A stretch of DNA of 64,000 nt from Fidelibacterota bacterium. GTDB lineage: Bacteria > Fidelibacterota > UBA8477 > JABMPR01. A program made the translations under genes and the position numbers. The notes beneath the pieces were generated by a model. It had not been told where the DNA came from, made no database searches, and saw only the letters and a list, made by a program, of their open reading frames with translations. Every line of letters starts with the position of its first letter. Position 1 is the first letter of the stretch. The stretch is from contig JAJRSW010000011.1 of NCBI GenBank assembly GCA_024278595.1, forward strand, positions 62,001 to 126,000. The letters run 5' to 3'. Positions 1 to 9,434 of this stretch are shown here, one piece after another.

Positions 1-485
1 TGGTTTTCAATAATACAGCCAAAGGGGTACTTTGGATTGTTGCTGGAATTGCTATGATCCTGGCCGGGTTGTCACTCATGGGGCAGTTCCATTTTCTTAC
101 CTGGCTGGAAACTTCCTTCTCTCGTTCCAAATGGTATCAAGGAAGATTCAGAACCTTATTGAAGGGTAGCTCGTTGTTCGGGTTCTACCTGCTGGGTATG
201 CTCAACGGATTGCTGCCCTGCGGTTTTGTTTACTTCTTTGCCATTACAGCCGCCAGTACGGCCAGTCCAGCTTACGGTGCCCTGGTAATGTTTATCTTCG
301 GGATAAGCACTATTCCGGCTCTTTTTAGCCTCGGTTTCTTCGTCAGTCTCTTTAAGCAGTTAAAGTTCCGACGCCTTATGACCCAGATTGCCTCAGTAGC
401 AGTGATAGCCTATGGTTTGTTCACCCTTTATAATGGTTATTCATATTTGATTGAGCCGACGCGGACTATTCTGGAGTGTCATTGA
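1..485 (+). CDS. TauE/SafE-family (DsbD-like) membrane protein, 5' truncated
   Basis: The reading frame is open from base 3 to the stop at 483-485, so the gene starts upstream of the window and only its C-terminal ~160 residues are seen. The visible part is strongly hydrophobic with about four membrane segments. It holds the NGLLPCGFVYFF stretch followed by a small-residue-rich segment, a pattern typical of the TauE/SafE / DsbD-like permeases common in Bacteroidetes-type genomes next to cytochrome oxidase assembly and copper genes. In that family the LPCG region lies in a transmembrane helix. The exact substrate (sulfite, metal or electron relay) cannot be told from this fragment, and the upstream neighbours that would decide it are outside the window. 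The internal ATG at 54 is not the true start. Confidence 0.72.
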   Translation, partial: VFNNTAKGVLWIVAGIAMILAGLSLMGQFHFLTWLETSFSRSKWYQGRFRTLLKGSSLFGFYLLGMLNGLLPCGFVYFFAITAASTASPAYGALVMFIFGISTIPALFSLGFFVSLFKQLKFRRLMTQIASVAVIAYGLFTLYNGYSYLIEPTRTILECH

Positions 486-511
486 GGGCTCGGTGGACTG
501 GTCCTCACCCT

Positions 512-529
512 CCACGACTGAAGTCGTGG
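512..529. repeat. Short palindrome, ACGACT-AAGTCGT type
   Basis: CCACGACTGAAGTCGTGG is a near-perfect inverted repeat lying 27 bases after the TauE/SafE stop codon. A perfect relative is at 42755-42780 and a looser one at 32051-32075. Hairpins of this kind are common interspersed REP-like sequences in environmental bacteria. It may also help to end transcription of the gene before it, although no T-run follows. Confidence 0.6.
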
Positions 530-572
530 GCTTGCTATTGGCTGCTGGATTCGTGGTCTTGTCATACCGATA

Positions 573-595
573 TAAAAAAATCCGCCGTAGCGGAT
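573..595 (-). terminator. Rho-independent terminator of the Fn3-like gene
   Basis: On the minus strand the stem ATCCGC/GCGGAT with a four-base loop is followed by seven T residues, 28 bases after the stop of the minus-strand gene at 624. This is a textbook intrinsic terminator layout. Confidence 0.75.
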
Positions 596-623
596 AGTGA
601 TCCATACCAATTGTGAGTCGTGT

Positions 624-1064
624 TTATTTAAACAGGGCTTTCAAGGAACCCCAGGTGTGATTTACCACAGCCAGTTGTGATTCGATCTGGATGATCTCAC
701 TTAACTCGGAGGTTCCATCCATATTACGAGTCTTCAGGCGATAGGAATATTCCCGTCCCGAGACCTTGGCGATGATGGAATCATCAATAAAAGTATAGCC
801 ACTCCCCTGTCCCTGGGCATGTAAATAGCCAATCTCAAAAAAAGTTCGACCATTGTCGGTACTGCGCTGCACTTCAAAACCAGCCACATTATGCTCTAAT
901 GTGGTATTCCATTGAATGATGATACGCGCATCATCAGAATAACCGGCAAAACCACTAATGGTAGCCCCGGCAAAAAGGCTGGAGATGAGAATTACCATGA
1001 CACCGATGACTTTGAATAATTTCACGCTGCAAAAATAGCTGCGAGGTAAGGGTAAACCAATCAA
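624..1064 (-). CDS. Small secreted protein with one fibronectin-III-like domain
   Basis: This is a 146-residue hypothetical protein. A hydrophobic segment (around VIGVMVILISSLFAGA, residues 19-34) looks like a signal peptide, and a GTG codon in front of KLFKVIG is an alternative start that would give a more normal signal peptide. The rest reads like a fibronectin type III sandwich: IIIQWNT, then VAGFEVQRS, then YSYRLKTRN, which are the B, C and F strand patterns of Fn3 domains. No catalytic motif is seen. It is probably exported and membrane-held or periplasmic. It stands alone between the TauE/SafE gene end and a repeat-rich gap, with its own terminator. Confidence 0.6.
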   Translation of the reverse strand: MIGLPLPRSYFCSVKLFKVIGVMVILISSLFAGATISGFAGYSDDARIIIQWNTTLEHNVAGFEVQRSTDNGRTFFEIGYLHAQGQGSGYTFIDDSIIAKVSGREYSYRLKTRNMDGTSELSEIIQIESQLAVVNHTWGSLKALFK

Positions 1065-1138
1065 TTTTTGCTAATTATCTGTGATCATTTGATTTGGATC
1101 ATATTTGCTATTTGTGGGGAACCAGCATTCGAGAGAGC

Positions 1139-1426
1139 TTAGCCCGCATATTTCATGAAGCAGCACAATCTGTTCCTCACGGTGTTATTTTTATTTCTGA
1201 CTGCGTTGTTCGGAATAAATCCGTCCTCAGCGTTCATACAGACCGCTTGCGGATGGTCCCTGAGCCAGGTCGAAGGGTGATTTATCCGCTCGCCTTGTCA
1301 GAAATCAAAATTCCAGCGGTAGAACTACCCTGGGTACAAAGTGTATTTTTGACTGTTTTATGTAACTAACGCAAACACATCATGTTATAATCGTTATTGC
1401 ACTCCCTCATGAAATATGCAGGTTAG
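1139..1426. repeat. Family D palindromic element, long copy
   Basis: The two ends of this 288 bp stretch form an inverted repeat: TTAGCCCGCATATTTCATGA on the left and the reverse complement of CTAACCTGCATATTTCATGA on the right. Inside is a second, weaker inverted pair (ATTTCTGAC near 1191 and GTCAGAAAT near 1300) and one copy of the GGTCCCTGAGCC...GTCGAAGGG motif at 1255-1277, related to the tandem array at 52463. An open frame at 1094-1369 runs through it but has no protein-like features. Compact relatives are at 46994-47064 and 52361-52386. Confidence 0.7.
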
Positions 1427-1470
1427 GTTCTCATTCATCTGGTAGTAGCGATGGATCATCATCTTACTTT

Positions 1471-1490
1471 CACCGGATTGAAGTCCGGTG
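1471..1490. repeat. Short palindrome CACCGGA-TCCGGTG
   Basis: CACCGGATTGAAGTCCGGTG is a hairpin-forming sequence similar in layout (TGAAGT loop) to the palindrome at 512-529. No gene uses it directly. It is one of several solo hairpins in the intergenic gaps of this window. Confidence 0.55.
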
Positions 1491-1530
1491 CTGACGATAT
1501 CAAGTTACTTTAAAAACCTTGCTAATAATA

Positions 1531-1560
1531 AAGAGGCTGTCCATTGCTGAACAGCCTCTT
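1531..1560 (-). terminator. Terminator downstream of the first giant secreted protein
   Basis: The 10 bp stem AAGAGGCTGT / ACAGCCTCTT with a 10-base loop lies 22 bases past the stop codon of the minus-strand gene at 1583. The outer A/T pairs give a short T-run on the minus strand, consistent with intrinsic termination. Confidence 0.75.
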
Positions 1561-1582
1561 TAATCATCCTATGTAGAACGGA

Positions 1583-4500
1583 TTACTTCAGGAGCATGAG
1601 TTTTTTCACGTCGGTGAAGTTAGCCGATTCGATACGATAGAGATAAACACCTGATGAAACAGAGGATCCATACTGATCCAGACCATTCCACATCACACTG
1701 TAGTATCCAGCATTCATGCTTTGGTCAACCAGAGTGGCAACTTTCTGACCCAGAACGTTATAAATAACGATCCGAACATCAGTGGCTTCCGGTAATTCGT
1801 ACTGAATTGAAGTTACCGGGTTGAAGGGGTTCGGATAGTTCTGATGCAGAGCATAGGTTTCCGGGATCATGTTATCATCCGTAGCAACGTCTGGCTCAAC
1901 GTACAGTTCAACTGGAACCATCATATCACCACCGGTGCTGAGGAACCAGATGTTAGCATGATAGGTAACATCTTCTTCAATACCAGTAGCGTCCAGAGTA
2001 AGCAGATGAGTAATGTCATTACCCAGAGGCGGAATAATTCCACCAAAAGCAACACCACCATCAACAGTAACCCATGGCATACCTTCTGACGTAGTGATCA
2101 GCACATTATCTACACCCCAGTACCAGTCCCAGTTCGCATTGTAGTAGTGAAAGCGAACCTGGAGGGCACTATTTGCAAGTGCAGTAATGTCAATCACCGG
2201 ATGATCTGGTGCTAACCAGTAACCCATGTCTTCTGAGGTTGAATAGACATTCACCCATTCAACGCCATTCCAGACATCCACATCAGCAATCTCATCACCT
2301 GAATAGGCATTGAAGTACTGATCCCATTCCAGGGTCAGTGCCAAAGCACCATCAGCATCAACAGCCGGACTGATAAGCTCTTCATCCATGGCAACACTCC
2401 CGGCTGCATCGCTATCAACGAATGCGAAGGGTGTACCATCCAGAGTATTACCAGCATCATCAGTGACACCAGCCCAGGTGAGACCATCATCCAGACCATC
2501 AACAACGGTCCAGCGAGTGATACCGGTATCGAAGCTGTCAAAGAAGAGACTATCGATGGTAATACCATCGAGGTACTCAACAATAGCCACATAATCCAGA
2601 TCAAGACCACCGGCATTACCGACTGTCAGATCATAGAAATCACTGGCATCCAGGAAGAGCGTATCGCTAATCGCTTCAGGGGTAACGGTGAGGATGGCCG
2701 GTACAAATTCGTTGACAGCAACGTCATCGATGAACCAACCATTCTGAGTTACGGAAGCATCAGACTGGAAGATAAAAGCCAGTTTGGTGTAGGGAGAAGT
2801 GAACATTGGTGGAATAATGACAGACTCAGCCGTCCATTCGAGGACCTCCTCTGAATAGACTGTGAGGATATCATAAATTCCATCACCATCATGGTCAACT
2901 CCAACGAATGCAAAATCCCAGCCTGCTTCAATGTCCCGATAATGCATGAACGACAGTTCATAACCAAATTCGGAGCCACTCAGATCGAAGGGGATTTCCA
3001 GGAATGAGGTTGTACCATTATTGTATTCACCATCCAGGACCGTGCCCCACACATTCGGTGCAGAGAAAGCAGTTGGAGGATCTACAGGAGCACCCCATTG
3101 CCAGTCACCACCACCGAAGAAACCACCATTGGTTTCATCGAAGTTATCGGCGTATGGAACAGCTGCAGCACCAAGTGGCAATGCATTGGCTTCATTGGAA
3201 AAACCTGATTCAGATGTTCCGTCATATATGGCAGTCACTGCATAGTAATACATCGTGCCATTTTCAGCGGTCATATCCTGATACATCGTTTCTGTAATAT
3301 TATCATCCAGAAGCGTATATACACCTGATTCAACACCACGATATAACTGATATCCAGTAAGATCACGTAATGCATCAGACTGTAAGCCCGGCACAGCTAA
3401 TCTTGAGGAAAATGTTTCAGATTTACGGGGGGTTGATTTTTCATCTTCTAGTGAATACACTGGCAGATTTGACTCTATATCACGGGCAACAGCAGTGATC
3501 TCGATATTCTCACGAGTTCCACTTTGCATATAGGCCCGCATGATAAAGGTCATGCCAATCGGATTCCAAACATCACCACCTGTATTGGTCCAGGCACAGG
3601 CACCGACGTCAGTATCTGTATCTGTCGCTACAAAAGGACCGGAGTTGGAGTCTTGCGGCCATTGAGTAACAATATACAGTGCTGATCCACCAAGCACAGC
3701 TTCTGGAACATCCAGATGTAAGACAGCCCATTCACCACCAGCACCGATAGGTGTGGAAACTGGTATTTGGGTAAATGTCACCAGTGGACTTGCCAGATCT
3801 GGGGCACCTGTACCATCATCAGCAGCCAGGTAGAAGGCTGGCCAAGTCAGGGCACTATCTGTGGCACTCCATACGGCAATATCCGTAATATTACCATCAG
3901 TTGGTACCGTCAATCTGGTGTAGAACATATCATCCGTTGAGGTTCCACCACCAACCCAGAACCAGCTTTCAGCGGTTCCATCATCCAGGGCAATTTCACC
4001 CATTGGGAAGGGAGGATTCCAGGCCAGATCGACTTCGGCATCAAATGCTCCTGCCATCAGTCCAACTGGTTCTGGATAGAACATATCAGGTGTTGCACAG
4101 GCCACGTTAGACTCGGCTGTTTCAACATTATCCATGATAGCTGTAACTGTGTAGCAATATTCTAGGCCATTGGTTACAGCAGCATCAGTGTAATTCGGAA
4201 CATCAATCCCTGTAGTCAGTTCGACGCCATCACGATAAACTGTGTAAACGGTCGGCTCGATCAGCTCACAAGAAAATGTTGCATTGTAGTTATAGGAACC
4301 GCCGTCTCCTTCGAAGACTGCAGATCCAACCCATAACCAATAGTCACCGGCAGGTAGCAGGTCAGATACAAAACTCTCACCAAGGCCCTCACCGTTTTCA
4401 CTACCGACAGCAACAACACTTACATTCTCATCCACCAGCAGTAGTTGGATATCGCCACAGGCAATATCTACTTCAGCAGAAATGATACCCTGCATATCCA

Positions 4501-7500
4501 GGGTGAAGTTAAACCAGTCGGTATCCCGGTTCACACCATCAGCCCAGAAGGTACCGGTGATCTCATCACCACATACACGGGGATCATATTCGATGGGATC
4601 TGAGTTCATGCCACCGTTGGGCTCAACTTCAGGTACTCCCACTGGAACCAGTGTATCATCACACAGGAGCACCTCATGCTCATCGAGGGTCCAGGTAAAG
4701 GGAGTTCCGCCGGTATACTGATCATCCCACCAGATATAGTAGGTCACACCTGTGGTAACCAGGAAGCTAACCTCAGATGAACCCCAATATGTATCACATC
4801 CGCCATCATCGTTGCTCGCGATCCAGGTGGTACCCCAGTAATTATCAACAAAGTTGGCACAATCATCAATGACACCAAAACGGGTATCAACAGCCTGATC
4901 TACAACACAACTGGAGACAGTGATCTCACCATCCATGGTGGCGGTATATTCGAACCATTGATCGGCACCACTGGCGGCATTGTCACCCATAAGAGCCGGT
5001 AATGCTGCGTCGCAAATATCGCCTTCATAGTAACAACTGCCATCATCAATGGTGGCGGCTGCGTTATAGTTTACAGCAAGTGGATCGGTGCAACCATATA
5101 CGGCGGTTGCATCCACCGTAAAGGCGAACTCGCCAAATGAATCATAGGCATCATCGGCCCAACTAACGATAACAGTCGCATCAGCAAGGCTTACAACACC
5201 AGCGATACCACCGTCACCATAAGTATCCCAACAGTCCACACTATAGTCACCATCATCAAGAGCAAGGACAACAGTCTGGTTTTCTCCACCGGTGGTGAAG
5301 AGTTGGTTTTCAGCATAGAGATAGGCAGCAGCTGTATAGTCATAGACATTCCAGCTGGCTTCACTGGACCAAGAATCAACGGTAACACTGACAGTAACAT
5401 CAGTAGTACGCAGACCATTACTGGCAATATGAATCGGATGGGATAAGGCAAAGCGTTTATCCTGGGGAGTCATATTCAGAATCTGGTCCATATCCAAGTC
5501 GCTAAAAGCAGGTACATTCAGGCGTTTGGCAGCTTCAGCTTCCAAGGCAGCCGTTTTCTGCTGGGCGATCTTTTCAATAGCAGTGTTGCTGGCAGACGAT
5601 GAGATCGATCCTGCCAGACCCATTGGTGTGCCAAATGGAGGCATCCAGTACAGGTCTACAAAGCCATTATGGCCTTCTGCGACCAGATCAGTCGGAGCGA
5701 TCGGCTCTTCATCCAGCGTCCAGATAAAGGTCTCAGGACCCCAGAAGTCATCCCAGAAGATGTAGTAAGTGGCACCTGCAACCACCTCGAAGGCGGCTGC
5801 TGAAGAGTAGCTGTAGCTTTCACAATCACCAAAGACATCATCACTGTAGACAATCGCACCGGTGTTATAAGAACCTGTGAAATCTTCACAAGCGGCAAAA
5901 ACACCAAAACGAGTATCTTCCATCTGGTCTGGATAGCAACTGGAGATTTTTACTACCGCATCATCTGTGGCCGTATATTCAAACCATTCATCGGCACCAG
6001 AGCCAGTGTTTTCACCCTCAATAGCGATAAGGGCCGTCTCGCAGCTTGCTCCAGGAGCGATTCCATTGGCACCCCAGATGTTCAGGGCGTAATTACCAGA
6101 GCCACTACCAAAACCGTAAACCTTGACATAATAGGTACCGGCAGGTACAGCCAACATCTCTATCTGAGAATTAAAGCCAGGACCGCAGGCACTGTAGTTA
6201 TCATCATTATAGGCCAGGTAGTCAGCATCATCACAAGCACCCCAAACCTCGAGTTTGGTATCAAAGTCTGAACCACAAAGTGAGACATACAGAGAATCAA
6301 AATCCTCAAGGGTCGTGACACTATACCATACGGCCTCATAAGACTCGATGGCACCGGTCTGTTCCGGATCACCAGCAAACTCATAAGGGATGGGGTTTTC
6401 ACAGAAATTACCCGGACTCCAATCGACAACGTCGAATTCATCACGCGGTTCGATCTTGAATGCACCATAGGCATAGTAAAGTGGTCCGGCGATCTCATAA
6501 TCGACACCAGCAGTAGCGGAAACAGCATAGCCCAGGTCGTCCATGACCACCGGACCGGATCCATCATCGATGGACCATTCGCCATAACCCAAGTCCGGGT
6601 TGTCACAGGTACCCATTGTGTATACAAAGACGCCTTCGTAATCTTCAACAGAAATTGCGCCGGTTGCTAATACTGTTGCTGGATATAGTGCATAACCAGA
6701 TCCATGTACAACCAGAGTGGTTGCAGTGATCTGGGTAAGGTCGTAGCTTTCGCCAACGATACCTTCTACATCAACACTATCACCAACGGCGACATCGCCG
6801 CCAGCAACCCAAATACCACTATATGCTCCAGAACCTTCCTGAACCGTATAAAGACCGTCAAATACTGACATAACGATACCAGTGATACCGACCATATCGC
6901 CACTGTGATCATTCATTTGAAGTTCAGCAATGGTGTACGGAATTACAGGTGGTGGGGTTGAGTTTGATAGACCGGGAGTTCCGTAAGCAACAAAACTGGC
7001 TTGCCAGTTCTCAGCCATGGCATTGTCGGTCATGGCATCTATCAGCTCAAGTGAGGGACCCGTACCATCAGGGGCAGTTGGCCATGGAGGATCATCCGTG
7101 TAGGAGACCTCATCGACAACTAATCCACCTGCATCAAAAATGGTCATAGTACCAGCACTATTGCTACATCCAAAATAACCTGCAGCATCGACCACCGGAG
7201 CATCCAGAGCAGCATAGGTAGCGCCAGTATAGGCAACAACCACAAAACTATCTGCATCAATGGTTACGTCAAGGGCAACATCATTGAGGAACCAACCAGT
7301 CAGATCCATGGCAGCAGCAGTAGTGTTATATAACTCTACAAACTCATAATCATTATCTGATCCTTGAGAAGATGCTGGATTGTAATGAATTTCATTCACC
7401 ACTACATCGCCAGTATACATTGAGGGTGGAGGTGGAGCGATGAACTCAAGGGCCATCTCAGCATAGATCAGCTGAGGATCACCGTTGTATTCATATTCCA

Positions 7501-8938
7501 GACCATCACTACCGTCGATATTTTCAATTCCGATGGTTGCGCCAACACCATTGTCAGCAGAGCTATTACCCGTCACGTCGAGGTACTGGACCATAACATT
7601 GCTGGTAGCTTCATCAAAAATGACTTCAAAAGTAAAATAATCACTGTCATAGGTTCCGCGGACGATCTCATGAAAGATCACGACGAATTGTCGATCAGGT
7701 GCGGTTCCAAGGGTCTTGTACACGATAGTACCGTGAGCCGAACTTGAACTGCCAGGAGCATCTCCAGCCTTAAAATCATCCCAGAGTGGGGCGATGATAT
7801 TATTGGGTGTGGAGGTATCCATGATAGGTTCATTGGTCCAGAATGAACTGGTATAACCAGAACTGGGGCCCATACCGATCCAACCATTGGTGGTGGCAGT
7901 GATCTGTGTATAATAGTTATTATAAAACCTGAATTCAAAAGGCAGGTCGATGGTACCACGATAATCATCACCATAGGCGATCATGGCATCAGTTGTATTA
8001 CTGGAATCGATCCAGGCGTAGACCGGACCGGCAGGGTCCAGACTGCTCACCCAGGTATAACCCAGAGCATCTGGGCCACCTGTTGTAATGGGATCTACAG
8101 CAGAACCAGCAAGACTGACGGTATCAGGTGAACCTGCATCATCAGATGTGAAAACTAAATTAGCTGTTACATCACCAGCAGCTGTGGGCTGGAAGCCAAC
8201 AGTAATATCAAAGCTACCAAAAGCAGGCACGGAGGCCGTTACATCACTGAGGTAGAAGGCTGCGTCATCTGCAGCAATAGCTGTTACTGTTAACGCACCA
8301 CCACCCAGATTGTTAATACTGAGGACCAGCTCGCCGTATAAACCAACGGGGATTGTTCCAAAGTCTAAAGCTGCATCAGAAAAACCAATCTCAGGATCAG
8401 TTGCTGCCAAGTCAACATTCATGGTTGCGCCGGAAAGTGAATGTCCGCCGTCACCCCAAGAGTCATGAACCGAGAATGTCCAGTCACCTGCCAGGTCTTC
8501 ACCGGAAAATCCGGCAAGGGCCACAGTATAGTGACCATCCGTATCACCGGCACCAATGGTCAATGTCGTTCCCGTTGGTGATGTTACCGTGAAAGAGCCT
8601 TCACCAGGATAACTATCAGTAACCCAATCATAGTCTATGGTGACTGTTCCCACAGTTCCAATATCTGCAACTGTAACAACACCTTCGACGAGACTTCCAC
8701 TAGGTAGAGCCAAATCGCCTATTGGGTAGATATAGTCATAACGAAGATCAAGAATTACATTACTATTTCTAATAGATGCATCTATCTCCAACAGACTCGC
8801 AGCTTGCGCCATATCGATTCTGTTCTTCTCCATTACAGCGGCTGTATGGTCTTCACCAATCACATCTCCATTAGCAGCAAATGCCAATGATAAAGCAAAG
8901 GGTATAACCAAGCCAAGTTGTAACATTTTACGCCACAT
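1583..8938 (-). CDS. Giant multidomain secreted protein with type IX-style sorting domain
   Basis: This is a protein of about 2451 residues. The start is set at the second ATG (8938) because GGAGGA lies just upstream and MWRKMLQLGLVIPFALSLAFA is a clean signal peptide. Visible modules in order are: a P-domain-like sandwich (~50-155); a choice-of-anchor D / HYDIN-like Ig domain (~160-265); a nidogen-like beta-sandwich (~275-490); a lamin-tail domain (VVNEIHYNP, ~505-600); an OB-fold-like segment (~665-760); a pre-peptidase-C-like domain (~845-960); two related domains sharing WFEYTAT and a DDxW core (~980-1080 and ~1325-1420); a GCTDPLAVNYN...DDGSC motif; Fn3 repeats; two choice-of-anchor J / MAM-like domains near 1990-2330; and a C-terminal sorting domain (QNYPNPFNP ... 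GVYLYRIES, last ~85 residues). No protease active site is apparent. An adhesive or surface-structural role is inferred. Confidence 0.85.
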   Translation of the reverse strand: MWRKMLQLGLVIPFALSLAFAANGDVIGEDHTAAVMEKNRIDMAQAASLLEIDASIRNSNVILDLRYDYIYPIGDLALPSGSLVEGVVTVADIGTVGTVTIDYDWVTDSYPGEGSFTVTSPTGTTLTIGAGDTDGHYTVALAGFSGEDLAGDWTFSVHDSWGDGGHSLSGATMNVDLAATDPEIGFSDAALDFGTIPVGLYGELVLSINNLGGGALTVTAIAADDAAFYLSDVTASVPAFGSFDITVGFQPTAAGDVTANLVFTSDDAGSPDTVSLAGSAVDPITTGGPDALGYTWVSSLDPAGPVYAWIDSSNTTDAMIAYGDDYRGTIDLPFEFRFYNNYYTQITATTNGWIGMGPSSGYTSSFWTNEPIMDTSTPNNIIAPLWDDFKAGDAPGSSSSAHGTIVYKTLGTAPDRQFVVIFHEIVRGTYDSDYFTFEVIFDEATSNVMVQYLDVTGNSSADNGVGATIGIENIDGSDGLEYEYNGDPQLIYAEMALEFIAPPPPSMYTGDVVVNEIHYNPASSQGSDNDYEFVELYNTTAAAMDLTGWFLNDVALDVTIDADSFVVVAYTGATYAALDAPVVDAAGYFGCSNSAGTMTIFDAGGLVVDEVSYTDDPPWPTAPDGTGPSLELIDAMTDNAMAENWQASFVAYGTPGLSNSTPPPVIPYTIAELQMNDHSGDMVGITGIVMSVFDGLYTVQEGSGAYSGIWVAGGDVAVGDSVDVEGIVGESYDLTQITATTLVVHGSGYALYPATVLATGAISVEDYEGVFVYTMGTCDNPDLGYGEWSIDDGSGPVVMDDLGYAVSATAGVDYEIAGPLYYAYGAFKIEPRDEFDVVDWSPGNFCENPIPYEFAGDPEQTGAIESYEAVWYSVTTLEDFDSLYVSLCGSDFDTKLEVWGACDDADYLAYNDDNYSACGPGFNSQIEMLAVPAGTYYVKVYGFGSGSGNYALNIWGANGIAPGASCETALIAIEGENTGSGADEWFEYTATDDAVVKISSCYPDQMEDTRFGVFAACEDFTGSYNTGAIVYSDDVFGDCESYSYSSAAAFEVVAGATYYIFWDDFWGPETFIWTLDEEPIAPTDLVAEGHNGFVDLYWMPPFGTPMGLAGSISSSASNTAIEKIAQQKTAALEAEAAKRLNVPAFSDLDMDQILNMTPQDKRFALSHPIHIASNGLRTTDVTVSVTVDSWSSEASWNVYDYTAAAYLYAENQLFTTGGENQTVVLALDDGDYSVDCWDTYGDGGIAGVVSLADATVIVSWADDAYDSFGEFAFTVDATAVYGCTDPLAVNYNAAATIDDGSCYYEGDICDAALPALMGDNAASGADQWFEYTATMDGEITVSSCVVDQAVDTRFGVIDDCANFVDNYWGTTWIASNDDGGCDTYWGSSEVSFLVTTGVTYYIWWDDQYTGGTPFTWTLDEHEVLLCDDTLVPVGVPEVEPNGGMNSDPIEYDPRVCGDEITGTFWADGVNRDTDWFNFTLDMQGIISAEVDIACGDIQLLLVDENVSVVAVGSENGEGLGESFVSDLLPAGDYWLWVGSAVFEGDGGSYNYNATFSCELIEPTVYTVYRDGVELTTGIDVPNYTDAAVTNGLEYCYTVTAIMDNVETAESNVACATPDMFYPEPVGLMAGAFDAEVDLAWNPPFPMGEIALDDGTAESWFWVGGGTSTDDMFYTRLTVPTDGNITDIAVWSATDSALTWPAFYLAADDGTGAPDLASPLVTFTQIPVSTPIGAGGEWAVLHLDVPEAVLGGSALYIVTQWPQDSNSGPFVATDTDTDVGACAWTNTGGDVWNPIGMTFIMRAYMQSGTRENIEITAVARDIESNLPVYSLEDEKSTPRKSETFSSRLAVPGLQSDALRDLTGYQLYRGVESGVYTLLDDNITETMYQDMTAENGTMYYYAVTAIYDGTSESGFSNEANALPLGAAAVPYADNFDETNGGFFGGGDWQWGAPVDPPTAFSAPNVWGTVLDGEYNNGTTSFLEIPFDLSGSEFGYELSFMHYRDIEAGWDFAFVGVDHDGDGIYDILTVYSEEVLEWTAESVIIPPMFTSPYTKLAFIFQSDASVTQNGWFIDDVAVNEFVPAILTVTPEAISDTLFLDASDFYDLTVGNAGGLDLDYVAIVEYLDGITIDSLFFDSFDTGITRWTVVDGLDDGLTWAGVTDDAGNTLDGTPFAFVDSDAAGSVAMDEELISPAVDADGALALTLEWDQYFNAYSGDEIADVDVWNGVEWVNVYSTSEDMGYWLAPDHPVIDITALANSALQVRFHYYNANWDWYWGVDNVLITTSEGMPWVTVDGGVAFGGIIPPLGNDITHLLTLDATGIEEDVTYHANIWFLSTGGDMMVPVELYVEPDVATDDNMIPETYALHQNYPNPFNPVTSIQYELPEATDVRIVIYNVLGQKVATLVDQSMNAGYYSVMWNGLDQYGSSVSSGVYLYRIESANFTDVKKLMLLK

Positions 8939-9160
8939 ACTTCCTCCGTTTGTTTGTTTGTACACTATAAATAAAACAATATTAACAGTTTATCCGCCAA
9001 CACCTTTCATCATAAGAATTTTCACCATATTAGACCCTGACACCAGTTCCTCCAAGTACAAAAAGTACCATAATTATAACAATTGGCCGAAAGTTGATGT
9101 GGGTCACTAACAATCAACTGATCCGCTTTTTTGGTGGGAGAAACAGAGTCAAGACTCTGC

Positions 9161-9340
9161 TAACCTGAATAATTCATAGCCACTAAGTCACGAAAACATA
9201 AAGTTTTAAAAAATATATGCTTATCAAAAATTATCACTCACAGATGCAAATAATTCTGTTTAAAATGACCTTGTTCATAACTTGCATAATCTTCGTGACT
9301 TAGTGTCTTCGTGGCAACAATTCATGAATAATGCAGGCTA
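9161..9340 (-). repeat. Family A interspersed repeat, copy 1 (inverted orientation)
   Basis: This ~180 bp element has long terminal inverted repeats. The left end (TAACCTGAATAATTCATAGC, then CACTAAGTCACGAA) pairs with the right end (CTTCGTGACTTAGTG...CATGAATAATGCAGGCTA). Clear copies of the same length are at 37136-37315 and 44251-44431, in the opposite orientation to this one. The core (CACTCACAGATGCAAATAATTCTGTTTAAAAT and neighbours) is also conserved. It is intergenic, between the promoter side of the first giant gene and the terminators of the second. Confidence 0.9.
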
Positions 9341-9345
9341 AATAT

Positions 9346-9377
9346 AAAAAGGCGGAAATTTGCATCCCCGCCTTTTT
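9346..9377. terminator. Bidirectional hairpin terminator
   Basis: AAAAAGGCGG and CCGCCTTTTT form a 10 bp stem with T-runs on both strands. It lies ~60 bases beyond the stop of the minus-strand gene at 9435, behind a second hairpin. Confidence 0.75.
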
Positions 9378-9390
9378 TTAATTATGCTAA

Positions 9391-9419
9391 CCTTGCGGAG
9401 ACCGGGAGTCTCCGCAAGG
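9391..9419 (-). terminator. Strong GC hairpin after the second giant gene
   Basis: CCTTGCGGAGA and TCTCCGCAAGG form a perfect 11 bp stem around a seven-base loop, 15 bases beyond the stop codon at 9435. Together with the hairpin at 9346 it makes a tandem terminator. Confidence 0.7.
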
Positions 9420-9434
9420 CGTTATTAAAACAGA

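Noticed and set aside
1094..1369. 91-codon plus-strand frame
   Set aside because: It lies within the family D element and reads through its palindromes; composition is not protein-like.
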